Of a DNA stretch of 64,000 nucleotides, positions 43,436-52,845 are shown piece by piece. The translations under genes and the position numbers were made by a program. Positions within the stretch are counted from its first letter, which is position 1. Each line of letters starts with the position of its first letter. This DNA comes from Candidatus Poribacteria bacterium (GTDB lineage Bacteria > Poribacteria > WGA-4E > WGA-3G). The notes below the pieces were generated by a model. That model ran no database searches. It saw nothing but the letters and a program-made list of their open reading frames with translations, and was not told the DNA's origin. The DNA lies in NCBI GenBank assembly GCA_022824265.1, contig JAJEAG010000096.1:1-64000 (forward strand), in the 5' to 3' direction.

Positions 43436-44932
43436 ATGACAAGTCCCCCTAAAGTGTTTATTTCATATTCCCACGATTCTCCAGAGCATAAGCGGTGGGT
43501 ATCCGAACTCGCAGCAAGACTTCGTCGTGATGGAATCGATGCAATCCTTGACCAGTGGGACCTCGGACTGGGTGATGATGTGACACGATTCATGGAACAT
43601 GGCATCGTTGAATCTGATAGAGTGCTGGTTGTTTGCACCGATCAGTACGTGAACAAGGCGAACACAAATGAAGGTGGTGTTGGCTATGAGCGGATGATTG
43701 TAAACGCGGAACTTGTTCAGAATTTAGGAACAGACAAATTTATTCCTATCATTCGTCAGGCCTCAGGCAAAGCAAAAACACCAACATTTTTAGGAACAAG
43801 AGTCTATGCGGACTTTAGAAATGACAGTCAATTTGATGTAGAGTGTAAAAAATTGATTCGTGAACTCCACGATATGCCCGTTGTAGAGAAACCGCCTTTG
43901 GGAAAAAATCCCTTCCCTTCTGCAGAATTAGACACGCAACTAACTGGTATTCCGGAGGAAGTTAAATCCGCATCAGAAGCTTACAAAACAGCGACTAAAC
44001 TTGCACGGGCAGGAGACACACTCGGTTGGCGGGAACTTATCAAAAAGATTAGACCAAACGCATTCAAAACTTTAGTCCAATGGCGGCAAAATGAATTGGA
44101 TGGACAAAGACCTAATGGCAAAGAACATCTGGTTCAGATTATGGATAAAGCTGTTGAGATTATTTCACCCTTAATGGTTGTAGCCTTAGTAGGAGTTGGA
44201 TCTGGCAGACAGGAATTTAGAGACCAAAAATCTTTACTTGATGATCTGCAAAACATTGTAGAATGGAATCCTGCTGGGTACGAAGTTTGGATACGTTTGC
44301 CGAACGCATTAGGTTATGTATATCACAGTCTGCACGGGGGACTCAGTCTTAACACAAATCAGATCGACCTCGCCCTAAACCTTGCACGTGTTAAAATGCC
44401 TGTTGCTGGCGGAACACAGTTCTTCCATTTATGGGAAATGAGCGAACTCAGAGGATACGCCCGTTCAATCAGTGGCAACCCTGGTGGAAATAGTCTCGAA
44501 AGTTGGAGCTATTTGGCTAATGCTTATGAAAGATGGAAATGGTTATCTTATATATTTGAAGATGAACGAGAGTATCGAGCTTCGTTGGTGGCATATTATA
44601 TGGCATTAAATATTCATGAATTAGCGACGGTAATAGATGCAGGTCGTCAAGATTTATTAAAACAGAATTCTAATCCTTATTTTATTATCCCATTGAGTTT
44701 CCTGTCTGAAGATTACCAAATTAACCAACGCGCTATTTCTCTATTGCGCCGTAACCCTGAAGCACTAATGGAATTATGGATGTGTTTAAAGGTCACGCGT
44801 GAGCAAATGGAAAACTCATGGGATGCTTGGATTGAGTCAGCTGAAAGTCAATTAATTAGGTATGGGAGATTCAATCAGAAAACACTTACAAATCTATCTG
44901 ATATTTTTCGGTATCTTTTTACGGGTTTGTAG
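43436..44932 (+). CDS. SEFIR-domain protein with unknown C-terminal region
   Basis: A 498-residue protein. The N-terminal 150 residues form a SEFIR (TIR-like) domain: KVFISYSHDSPEHKRWVSEL, LDQWDLGLGDD, RVLVVCTDQYV, GGVGYERMI, DKFIPIIRQ. SEFIR and TIR domains act in bacterial anti-phage signalling, often as NADases. The C-terminal about 330 residues are helical with a conserved-looking AYERWKWLSYIFEDEREYRASLVAYYMALNIHELATV but no family I recognise. It lies directly before a second SEFIR gene, which suggests a defence island. The gene ends 156 nt before that gene. Confidence 0.72.
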   Translation: MTSPPKVFISYSHDSPEHKRWVSELAARLRRDGIDAILDQWDLGLGDDVTRFMEHGIVESDRVLVVCTDQYVNKANTNEGGVGYERMIVNAELVQNLGTDKFIPIIRQASGKAKTPTFLGTRVYADFRNDSQFDVECKKLIRELHDMPVVEKPPLGKNPFPSAELDTQLTGIPEEVKSASEAYKTATKLARAGDTLGWRELIKKIRPNAFKTLVQWRQNELDGQRPNGKEHLVQIMDKAVEIISPLMVVALVGVGSGRQEFRDQKSLLDDLQNIVEWNPAGYEVWIRLPNALGYVYHSLHGGLSLNTNQIDLALNLARVKMPVAGGTQFFHLWEMSELRGYARSISGNPGGNSLESWSYLANAYERWKWLSYIFEDEREYRASLVAYYMALNIHELATVIDAGRQDLLKQNSNPYFIIPLSFLSEDYQINQRAISLLRRNPEALMELWMCLKVTREQMENSWDAWIESAESQLIRYGRFNQKTLTNLSDIFRYLFTGL

Positions 44933-45088
44933 ATTAATTACGCATTGGTCAACCCTAACAGTCCACTTTAAATCACCTAAATATAAAGTATATTATAGAT
45001 ATACTGCTGGGATAATTTAACTTCGTTTATTTACTAAGCAGCGTTCAAATTTGAGAAATTTTCTTCGCGCCAAATTGGAATACAAAAG

Positions 45089-46777
45089 ATGGTAGAAAAC
45101 CCTAAGGTCTTCATTTCATTTTCTCACGATTCTCTAAAACATATGCAATGGGTATCAGAACTAGCTGCACGACTTCAACACAATAATGTTGATGTTATTT
45201 TTGATGTTAATATTATACTCGATCAATGGCCTCCCAAACTAGACGCGGATTCTACACGATTGATGGAATCCGGCGTTAGAGATGCTGATAGGATCTTGGT
45301 CATTTGCACGGATAGTTACGTGAGAATAGCGAACGAAGGTGAGGGTGGAGTCGGGTACGAACCAACCATTATAACAAGGAGAATTGTTGAAGATATGGGA
45401 ATTAACAAATTCATTCCCATAATTCGCCAGACCTTAACAAAAGAAAAAACACCAGACTTCTTAAAAAATAGGGTTTATATTGACTTTACGGATGATGAAC
45501 AATTTAATCAAAAATTTGAGGAACTGCTTCATGAACGCCTTTTAGTCCCACCCTTACAAAGACCTGATGTTCCACACATTGAGTCATTGCGTATTAAAAA
45601 CTACCGCGCACTAAGAGATATAGAATTAAAACAGCTTAAACCGTTAACTGTCTTTTTAGGCGCAAACGGTAGCGGTAAATCAACACTATTTGATGTCTTT
45701 GCGTTTCTCTCTGAATGTTTCACAGTCGGATTGCGTCAAGCGTGGAACAAAAGGGGACGTTTTAAGGAACTGAGAACACGCGGGAGTGATGGACCAATTG
45801 AATTTGAGTTGAAATATCGTGAGAAACCTGGCACCCCAATTATAACCTACTATCTCGTTATCAATGAGGATACTACAGATCCGATAGTTGAAGTCGAATG
45901 GCTGCAATGGCGACGCAGTAGTCGGGGAAAACATATACGTTTTCTCGATTTTCATCAAGGTGTAGGTAGCATCATAGGTGGTGAGATACCTGATGAGGGT
46001 GGCAAGCGAATTGATGAACAACTTGATGATCCATCAATGCTCGCTGTTAGCATGCTGGGTCAGTCTGCACACCATCCCCGTGTAAGTGCCCTTAGGCGTT
46101 TTATTATAGACTGGCACCTCTCTTACCTTTCTATCAATGCCACACGTGAGGTCACAGAAGTTGGACCGCAAAGTAGATTATCCCAAACAGGAGACAATCT
46201 ACCCAATGTTATTCAGTATCTGCAAGAGAAATATCCAGAACGCTTGGAAAAAATTATCTCGGTTATGTCGGAGCGGGTGCCGCGCTTGGAAAACATAGAC
46301 ACGAAATCCATGATAGACGGTCGCCTACTACTACATGTTAAAGATGCACCATTTAAACAACCTGTTTTGGCAAAGTTCACCTCTGATGGCACGTTAAAAC
46401 TACTATCTTATCTCACACTGTTTCATGATAGACGACCGCCCCAATTGATCTGTATTGAGGAACCTGAGAATTACCTACACCCGCGCCTGTTGACCGGTTT
46501 AGTCGGGGACTGTTTTAAGGCATCAGCTTCGTCTCAACTAATGATTACCACCCATTCACCTCATTTTGTTAATGAACTTCATCCTGAGGATGTGTGGGTT
46601 TTGTATCGGGATGAACAAGGTTGGACAGTGTGCAAACGCGCGTCTGAAATGATGGGAATCAATGAATTAATGGAAGCGGGGGCGAAGTTAGGGAAACTAT
46701 GGATGGAAGGCCACTTTGAATTCGGTGACCCTCTCACCAATGCAGGCGGTCCAAAGCGGAGAGTCAATGTTCATTAA
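45089..46777 (+). CDS. SEFIR domain fused to an OLD/RecF-like ABC ATPase
   Basis: A 562-residue protein. The N-terminal SEFIR domain (1-150) is clearly related to the neighbour at 43436, with an extra 8-residue insertion (about 36-43) that looks like a tandem 12-nt duplication (45191-45214). The C-terminal AAA15/21-type ATPase has the motif HIESLRIKNYRALRDIELKQLKPLTVFLGA, Walker A GANGSGKST (191-199), ICIEEPENYLHPRLL, and the H-loop TTHSPHF. It overlaps the DUF4276 gene. A SEFIR-ATPase plus TOPRIM-like partner is a likely anti-phage sensor-effector, related in plan to OLD, PARIS or Septu-type systems. Confidence 0.8.
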   Translation: MVENPKVFISFSHDSLKHMQWVSELAARLQHNNVDVIFDVNIILDQWPPKLDADSTRLMESGVRDADRILVICTDSYVRIANEGEGGVGYEPTIITRRIVEDMGINKFIPIIRQTLTKEKTPDFLKNRVYIDFTDDEQFNQKFEELLHERLLVPPLQRPDVPHIESLRIKNYRALRDIELKQLKPLTVFLGANGSGKSTLFDVFAFLSECFTVGLRQAWNKRGRFKELRTRGSDGPIEFELKYREKPGTPIITYYLVINEDTTDPIVEVEWLQWRRSSRGKHIRFLDFHQGVGSIIGGEIPDEGGKRIDEQLDDPSMLAVSMLGQSAHHPRVSALRRFIIDWHLSYLSINATREVTEVGPQSRLSQTGDNLPNVIQYLQEKYPERLEKIISVMSERVPRLENIDTKSMIDGRLLLHVKDAPFKQPVLAKFTSDGTLKLLSYLTLFHDRRPPQLICIEEPENYLHPRLLTGLVGDCFKASASSQLMITTHSPHFVNELHPEDVWVLYRDEQGWTVCKRASEMMGINELMEAGAKLGKLWMEGHFEFGDPLTNAGGPKRRVNVH

Positions 46778-47399
46778 ATTCTTCTTGGAGGAATTTTCTG
46801 CTGAAGAAGCATTAAAACACCTCTTGCCGAAAATATTAACAGATGATGTCAGTTATGAATTCCACACTTTTCAAGGAAGGGACGAGATGCTTATAGAATT
46901 GCCAAAGCGTTTGAAAGGAGAACAATGGATACCTAACGACTGGAGAATTATCGTTCTTATTGATGAAGACCGAAGAGACTGTCACGAGTTGAAAGCATAT
47001 TTAGAAAAAGTCGCACACGAAGCGGGTTTTGTGACAAAATCCAGTGCGGATCTAAACGAAGATTTTCAAGTCGTCAATAGAATAGCAATTGAGGAATTAG
47101 AGGCATGGTTTTTTGGAGATGTTGAGGCTTTACACATGGCTTATCCCAAAATATCAAGGAATCTACATACTAAGGCGAAATACCGAAATCCAGATGCAAT
47201 TACAGGCGGTACTTACGAAGTACTAGATCGCTTGTTGAGACAGAATAATTATTATAGGAAAGGTGAAAGAATACACAAACCTACAGTTGTCCAGAACATT
47301 GCGCGATATATGGAACCGAACCGAAATAAGTCCAAAAGTTTTCAGGTGTTTGTTGAAGGACTCAAGGCATGTGTGGGAAAGGATGAATTGATAAATTAA
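46767..47399 (+). CDS. DUF4276 family protein (TOPRIM-like)
   Basis: A 210-residue protein of the DUF4276 family: FLEEFSAEEALKHLLPKIL near the N-terminus, RDEMLIELPKRLKG, IIVLIDEDRRDCHELK (D66, E67, D68 would be the TOPRIM DxD) and RIAIEELEAWFFGDVEALHMAYPKI. DUF4276 proteins usually pair with OLD/AAA ATPases and are suspected nucleases. The ATG at 46767 is supported by family alignment and GCGGAGAG upstream; it overlaps the ATPase gene by 11 nt. The longer frame from 46716 is unlikely. Confidence 0.82.
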   Translation: MFIKFFLEEFSAEEALKHLLPKILTDDVSYEFHTFQGRDEMLIELPKRLKGEQWIPNDWRIIVLIDEDRRDCHELKAYLEKVAHEAGFVTKSSADLNEDFQVVNRIAIEELEAWFFGDVEALHMAYPKISRNLHTKAKYRNPDAITGGTYEVLDRLLRQNNYYRKGERIHKPTVVQNIARYMEPNRNKSKSFQVFVEGLKACVGKDELIN

Positions 47400-47472
47400 G
47401 TTGATTCATGGTCTTTATCAATTACAGAATAATGGAATATCATTTTACCACGTTAGTTCTATCCATACAACC

Positions 47473-47501
47473 TTGACAAATCAGCAAAAATTCGTTACAC
47501 T
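47473..47501 (+). promoter_or_regulatory. Sigma-70-type promoter of the STAS gene
   Basis: The -35 box TTGACA (47473-47478) and -10 box TACACT (47496-47501) are separated by exactly 17 nt. Confidence 0.75.
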
Positions 47502-47555
47502 AACTTTTATCATAACTATCCACATTCAAATGTGGAATAACTGAGAGGGAGAAAT

Positions 47556-47906
47556 ATGTTAGCAGAAATACGTCACAGAGAAGGTGTTATTATTATCCGT
47601 CCTACTGGTCGCATGATCGGTGCAGCAAATGTTGAAATTAGACAGCAGATACATGAAGAACTTGAGGAGCACTTCGATTCCCCAAAGGTTATCTTTAACC
47701 TTGAGGAAGTTACCAGAATGGATAGTAGCGGCTTAGGCACACTCGTTTCCGTTCATGTAACTATCACACGTAAAGGTGGACGTACTGCACTCGTGAACGC
47801 AGGTGCACATATCAGAAACCTTCTTGTTCTTGGAAGATTAGCAACTGTTTTTGAGAATTACGATAGTGAAGAGGAAGCTATCCTTGAACTCAACGCAGAC
47901 AAATAG
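47556..47906 (+). CDS. STAS-domain anti-sigma factor antagonist
   Basis: A 116-residue single-domain STAS protein of the SpoIIAA/RsbV type. The phosphoacceptor serine is in MDSSGLGTL (S57 or S58). It would bind an anti-sigma kinase when dephosphorylated. No kinase or phosphatase is beside it. GAGAGGGAG precedes the ATG. It stands alone behind a good promoter. Confidence 0.9.
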   Translation: MLAEIRHREGVIIIRPTGRMIGAANVEIRQQIHEELEEHFDSPKVIFNLEEVTRMDSSGLGTLVSVHVTITRKGGRTALVNAGAHIRNLLVLGRLATVFENYDSEEEAILELNADK

Positions 47907-48005
47907 TTGACATGCATTAAGGTTATTATGTTATGTGCAGCTAAAACTGATTATTTCAATATGTGCTTGTAATATCATCACGATTGAACGAAACTGAGGA
48001 GATTT

Positions 48006-49163
48006 ATGGCAGAACAAAATTGCCTAACACTAACTGTCAATGCAGGCTTCCATGACCGAGATGGATGTCCTGTTGTCATTGATGTTAACCATCCTGATAT
48101 TAGTAAATTTTCCAATCAAGATGTTATCCTAACAGATACAGAGAGCGGAGAGGAGATCTCTGCTCAATGCATCACAAATGCGGATACTGACACCATATCT
48201 TTAGCATGGATACTCAATGGTCTTCCCGCTGGTGCTTCCCGTTCCTATACCCTTACAGAGGGTACTGTTGATGAGACAGGTGTTCAGTTTAATGAAGATT
48301 CTGATACTATTGACATCACACTAAACGGACGAGAATTTACTACGTTTCGCTATAGTAAAACGCAGTACCGACCTTATTTCTTCCCTGTGTTGGGACCGAA
48401 TGGACGTGAAGTGACGCGCGGTGAGACAAGCGACATCTCAAAAGACCATGTGCATCATCGATCACTCTACGTTGCTTATGGTGAGGTCAATGATGTCGAC
48501 TTATGGGGAGAAGGCAGTAATTGCGGAAGAGTTGTACATCAAAACTTTACGCAAAAACACGGTGGTGCAGTTGTCGGAACAATATATACTGACAACAATT
48601 GGGAAACCAAAGATGGTGAAGTCTTGATGACGGATAAGCAGAACTTCCGCATCTATAATTTACCTGAAGATAGAACTATCATTGACCTTGATTTAAGCTT
48701 TGTTGCGTCAGCGGGTGATGTCCATTTTGGTGACACCAAAGAAGGTGGTATCATGTGCGTTCGTGTACATCCGTCAATGAATGCATCAGATGGCGGTAAG
48801 ATTGAAAACGCTTTCGGTGGTATCAATGAAGCTGAAACTTGGGGAAAACGAGCAAATTGGTGCGACTATAGCGGTATTGTTGAAGGGACACCTGTAGGGA
48901 TTGTTGTATACGATCACATTATTAATCCGCGATATCCGACCTATTGGCATGTCAGAAACTACGGACTAATGGGAAGCAACATCTTTGGAAGTGGGACCTT
49001 TGAACGCGATAAATCTAAAGATGGTTCCTACATTCTCAAGGAGGGTGGAGAGATGAATTTCCGATTCCGTGTACTTATTCACGCAGGTGATGCCACTCAG
49101 GGCAAGGTCGCACAGAAGTATCACGATTTTATCAATCCTCCGACTGTTGAGATTGCAGAATAA
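48006..49163 (+). CDS. DUF6807 (PmoA-like) family protein
   Basis: A 385-residue protein resembling DUF6807, a family often mislabelled as methane monooxygenase PmoA. It has a beta-rich N-terminus (FHDRDGCPVVIDVNHPD, ISLAWILNGLPAGASRSYTL), then FTTFRYSKTQYRPYFFPVLGPNGREVTRG, KDHVHHRSLYVAYGEVNDVDLWGEG, and NPRYPTYWHVRNYGLMGSNIFG. It has no membrane segment, so it is not a methane oxygenase. It lies next to a Gfo/Idh/MocA oxidoreductase, which fits a carbohydrate or polyol pathway. Confidence 0.8.
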   Translation: MAEQNCLTLTVNAGFHDRDGCPVVIDVNHPDISKFSNQDVILTDTESGEEISAQCITNADTDTISLAWILNGLPAGASRSYTLTEGTVDETGVQFNEDSDTIDITLNGREFTTFRYSKTQYRPYFFPVLGPNGREVTRGETSDISKDHVHHRSLYVAYGEVNDVDLWGEGSNCGRVVHQNFTQKHGGAVVGTIYTDNNWETKDGEVLMTDKQNFRIYNLPEDRTIIDLDLSFVASAGDVHFGDTKEGGIMCVRVHPSMNASDGGKIENAFGGINEAETWGKRANWCDYSGIVEGTPVGIVVYDHIINPRYPTYWHVRNYGLMGSNIFGSGTFERDKSKDGSYILKEGGEMNFRFRVLIHAGDATQGKVAQKYHDFINPPTVEIAE

Positions 49164-49224
49164 TAGACAGACAACTCATAGTAGTTGTAGAGGAACAGAG
49201 AACTTCTTTACAAAGGAGATTAAT

Positions 49225-50292
49225 ATGGCAATATCAACTATTCACGTTGGATGCACACATTTTGCTCACGGACGGTTACAAGCACAAGTCAACACAAACG
49301 GATTGAATCCTGTTGCGTGTGTAGATATTAACCTTGAGGCAGCAAAAAGAGGCGTCGAATCAATAAACGGTGCCCCAGAAGGCTTGTCAGAACGTATCTA
49401 CACAACAATTACTGAGGCAAAAGAGAAGCACGATGCAGTAGCATGTCTTATCTATGCTTCAACGACAGTCCACGCAGAACTTATCGTTGAAAGTCTAAAT
49501 CTCGGTATGCATACAATCTGTGTTAAACCGATTGCCACAACCCAAGCAGAATTTCGCGATATCATTCAAGCACACAAAGCAAACCCAGGTACTTTGTTGG
49601 TGCAAGGACAAAACAAACGATGGAATCCTGCTGCTGCGAAAATGCGTGAATGGCTACGCGAAGATGGTGGTATCGGTGAAATGTTGGGCGGAGAATGTCG
49701 ATTCTGGATACGTCAAAATCTATTCACCGGACCCGATTCAAGACAGCCCGATGCTTATGTAGATGGACTTTACTTCCACGCTGGATGCAGCCACCAACTC
49801 GACCAACTTGTTGCTGCAAAAGGACTTCCGAAGTACGTTACGGCACAAGTTCACAACCGTCGTGACCCAGCATTAGGACAGACAGACGCATGGGGTACTG
49901 CTGGTGGAAACGCACTGATGGAATACGCAAACGGTGCTCCTTTCACCTATGCTGGCACACGTGCAGGACACATGGGAGCTTACGGATGGAGCGGTAGTTG
50001 GACATTCCACGGTGAGGAAGGAGACTTACGTAGAGATGGAGGACATCTGCAACTTTTCCGAACAGGACAAGAGATTGAAAACCTTACACTCCAAGACCTC
50101 CACGGTGGGTTGATTGAAGACGACAGATTACAGTTTGATGCCTTCGCTGATGCTATCACTACTGGCAAAGACCGTGAGTGGATTCAAGATACCACACTTG
50201 GGACATGGATATTGATGGAAGCATGCAACGAATCTGCACGCACACATGAACGCGTTGATGTGGAAGCATTTGCCGCGAAGATGTTAGCTTAG
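49225..50292 (+). CDS. Gfo/Idh/MocA-family oxidoreductase
   Basis: A 355-residue NAD(P)-dependent oxidoreductase: N-terminal Rossmann domain (MAISTIHVGCTHFAHGRL, CLIYASTTVHAELIVESLNLGMHTICVKPIATT) and a C-terminal alpha/beta domain. Dehydrogenase acting on a sugar or inositol-like substrate is expected. The ATG at 49225 with AAAGGAG upstream is preferred over the longer frame from 49069, whose first 52 residues overlap the DUF6807 gene. Follows that gene by about 60 nt. Confidence 0.88.
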   Translation: MAISTIHVGCTHFAHGRLQAQVNTNGLNPVACVDINLEAAKRGVESINGAPEGLSERIYTTITEAKEKHDAVACLIYASTTVHAELIVESLNLGMHTICVKPIATTQAEFRDIIQAHKANPGTLLVQGQNKRWNPAAAKMREWLREDGGIGEMLGGECRFWIRQNLFTGPDSRQPDAYVDGLYFHAGCSHQLDQLVAAKGLPKYVTAQVHNRRDPALGQTDAWGTAGGNALMEYANGAPFTYAGTRAGHMGAYGWSGSWTFHGEEGDLRRDGGHLQLFRTGQEIENLTLQDLHGGLIEDDRLQFDAFADAITTGKDREWIQDTTLGTWILMEACNESARTHERVDVEAFAAKMLA

Positions 50293-50306
50293 TACGGAGG
50301 CTATAC

Positions 50307-51935
50307 ATGCAATCACCGCACGGTTCAGCATTTCGTCCGTCTGTAATGGGCAGTAACGGCATGGTTACATCAGGGCACGTACTCGCCTCACAAGCCGGAA
50401 TACAAACGATGATGGCAGGAGGTAATGCTGTTGATGCTGCCATCGCAACCGCTGCTGCACTGGGAGTCGTGGAACCTGCTGGTTCTGGTCTCGGTGGGGA
50501 TGGATTTATCCTCATTTATTGGGCAGAAACAGGAGAGGTCACCGCAGTAAATGGAACAGGACCCGCACCAGGTGCCGCAACCCGAGAAACCTATCTCAAC
50601 AACGGTGGCATTCCAATGAAAGGCATGCGGAGCGTTTCTGTACCAGGACTTGTTGACGCTTGGCTGCTTGCACATGATCGTTATGGTGCGCTCAAGTTAG
50701 AAGAAGTTTTCGCACCTACAATCTCTCTCTGTGAGGAAGGATTTCCTGTGAGCCATAGACTTGCGGGTGGTCTCAGAGGTGAGAACGCTCGTTTCGCTGC
50801 CGAACCAGACAGTCGCGCAATATTTACAAACGATGGCGAACCGATCCCCGCAGGAGAACTCCTCGCAAATCCCAACCTTGGTAAGACCTTACAAAAAATC
50901 GCAAAAGACGGTAGAGATGCATTCTATAAGGGAGAAATCGCTAAAACTATTGGCGAATTTAGCCGTGCCCATGATGGACTAATAACAGCGGAAGACCTTG
51001 CCAATTTTCATGCCCATTGGGATGATCCGATACACATCAACTACCGTGGTTACGAAGTCTATGAAATGCCTCCCAACTCAAGCGGACATATCTTATTACA
51101 GGAATTAAACGTTGTTGAGTTATTCAATTTGCATGCATTGGGATGTAATACTGCAGAAAGCGTGCATTTGATGGTAGAAGCGAAAAAACTCGCTTTTGCA
51201 GATAGAGAGAAATACATGGCAGATCCAAATTGGGTGGATGTTCCAATAGAAGGTATGTTGTCCAAATCCTACGCATCTGAACAGGCAAAACGGATTGATC
51301 TTGAGAAAGCTGCCTTTGATGTGCCAGCGGGTGGACCAGAATCACACGAAGATACTACCTGTTTCTGCACTGCTGACCGTGTTGGTAATCTTGTTTGTGT
51401 TCTACAGAGCATTCAATCGGGGTTTGGTTCTGGTTTAGTGGCAGGAGATACCGGCATACTACTAAACAACCGAATGACCTATTGGCATCTGGAAGAGGAC
51501 CATCCAAACTGTCTGATACCGGGGAAACGTGTTCGTCACACAATGAATCCTGTCATCGTCACAAAAGATGGCAAACCTGTGTTAGCGTGTGGAACACCAG
51601 GTGCAGATACACAAGTACAGACGAACCTGCAGTTAGTTACCCATGTGCTTGATTTCGGTATGACACCGCAAGAGGCGGTCTCTGCTCCGCGTTGGCGTAG
51701 TCTCCAAAATCCGATGGAATCCACAATACCACACACATGTTCTAATCATCTCCAATTAGAAACACGATTCTCTTCAGACACACAAGAGGGTTTAGCAGAG
51801 AAAGGGCACGAACTACAAATTGTTGGAGATTGGGGTGGTCCAGGTAGTGCACAGATGATCAAGATTCATCATGAATCAGGTGCACTCATCGGAGGATCTG
51901 ATCCAAGAACAGATGGGTATGCTGTTACATTCTAA
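50307..51935 (+). CDS. Gamma-glutamyltransferase-family protein
   Basis: A 542-residue Ntn-hydrolase: N-terminal AGGNAVDAAIATAAALGVVEPAGSGLGGDGFILIY, then the autoprocessing site HEDTTCFCTADRVGNLVC, in which a Thr would become the N-terminal nucleophile, and GGSDPRTDGYA at the C-terminus. Transfers or hydrolyses gamma-glutamyl groups, for example of glutathione. No signal peptide is visible, unlike many periplasmic GGTs. Separated from the oxidoreductase by 14 nt. Confidence 0.9.
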   Translation: MQSPHGSAFRPSVMGSNGMVTSGHVLASQAGIQTMMAGGNAVDAAIATAAALGVVEPAGSGLGGDGFILIYWAETGEVTAVNGTGPAPGAATRETYLNNGGIPMKGMRSVSVPGLVDAWLLAHDRYGALKLEEVFAPTISLCEEGFPVSHRLAGGLRGENARFAAEPDSRAIFTNDGEPIPAGELLANPNLGKTLQKIAKDGRDAFYKGEIAKTIGEFSRAHDGLITAEDLANFHAHWDDPIHINYRGYEVYEMPPNSSGHILLQELNVVELFNLHALGCNTAESVHLMVEAKKLAFADREKYMADPNWVDVPIEGMLSKSYASEQAKRIDLEKAAFDVPAGGPESHEDTTCFCTADRVGNLVCVLQSIQSGFGSGLVAGDTGILLNNRMTYWHLEEDHPNCLIPGKRVRHTMNPVIVTKDGKPVLACGTPGADTQVQTNLQLVTHVLDFGMTPQEAVSAPRWRSLQNPMESTIPHTCSNHLQLETRFSSDTQEGLAEKGHELQIVGDWGGPGSAQMIKIHHESGALIGGSDPRTDGYAVTF

Positions 51936-52002
51936 GCATGAAATTACAAAATAAACATGTCCACATATTAATGAATTTCACTATTAACCGTGGAGGTGGA
52001 TT

Positions 52003-52845
52003 ATGAAAAGAACCTTAATAACACTACTTACAAACACATTTCTTGTGATTTTTTTATGTCTGTCAGTAGCAAGGGTTTGGAGTATAGATACTGTCCTTTT
52101 TGAAGAAGATTTTGAGGGGGTAAAACTTGAAGATAGCATAGAAGAAGCGGTTAAAGGTGTTAAAGTGTGGTCAAATATACCACCTGATGGTTGGGAAATT
52201 ACAAACGAAAACCCCAAGGACCTTGGTATGCCAGAATGGCGAACGTGGGCAATTGTTAACCTTGAGTGGTGGAGACAGACCGCTGGTGACCAAGAACGCA
52301 GTCAGTTCACTATGAAACAGAAGGACGGTAAAGGTATAGGAAATGGCGCGGTTTCAGACCCTGATGAGTGGGACGATTGGGAAGTAAACGGGGACCCCGA
52401 CGGTAAAAGTGCTTGGAACGGTCACTTAATTACACCCCCTATTAAAATCAAAGGTGCAGCTGCGGAATCACTTGTTTTAATTTTTGATTCCAGTTGGCGA
52501 CCTGATGACCCACAAAGAGGTGAGATAACAGTAAGTTTTGACGGTGGTAAGGAAGAAAGTATTTTATTATTTGAGAGTTCTGGTGCCCAGACCCTTGTTA
52601 CTATTCCTACTCTAAAGAAAAATGAAGAAAAAGTAAACGATTTAGAACAGGTAAACGAAACATTAGAAATTCCGATTGACAATCCTGCGGATGCCACTGA
52701 AATGGTTATTAGTTTCGGTCTCCTTAATGCCCGAAATGATTGGTGGTGGGCGATAGATAACATCAAACTCATAAGCACTGCATTTGATATAGAACCCAGA
52801 GAAAAATTAACAATAACATGGGCTGGAATAAAAGTCTTACAATAG
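52003..52845 (+). CDS. Secreted protein with conserved C-terminal tail motif
   Basis: A 280-residue protein: signal peptide (about 4-27), a beta-rich body containing FEEDFEG, GWEITNENPKD and PDEWDDWEVNGDPDGKSAWNGHLITPP (jelly-roll-like, related in plan to concanavalin-like folds), and the C-terminal tail IEPREKLTITWAGIKVLQ. The same tail pattern ends the protein at 56145. GGAGGTG precedes the ATG. No enzymatic motif is seen. Confidence 0.62.
   Translation: MKRTLITLLTNTFLVIFLCLSVARVWSIDTVLFEEDFEGVKLEDSIEEAVKGVKVWSNIPPDGWEITNENPKDLGMPEWRTWAIVNLEWWRQTAGDQERSQFTMKQKDGKGIGNGAVSDPDEWDDWEVNGDPDGKSAWNGHLITPPIKIKGAAAESLVLIFDSSWRPDDPQRGEITVSFDGGKEESILLFESSGAQTLVTIPTLKKNEEKVNDLEQVNETLEIPIDNPADATEMVISFGLLNARNDWWWAIDNIKLISTAFDIEPREKLTITWAGIKVLQ

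Noticed and set aside
46716-46766. Longer start for the DUF4276 protein
   Set aside because: The extra residues lie within the ATPase gene and do not match the family, which begins with MFIKFFLEE.
48006-49163. Methane monooxygenase subunit PmoA
   Set aside because: The protein has no membrane segments or copper-ligand pattern; the name is a recurring misannotation of DUF6807.
49069-49224. Longer N-terminus for the Gfo/Idh/MocA oxidoreductase
   Set aside because: These 52 codons overlap the DUF6807 gene, lack family similarity and are preceded by no ribosome binding site, while AAAGGAG precedes the ATG at 49225.
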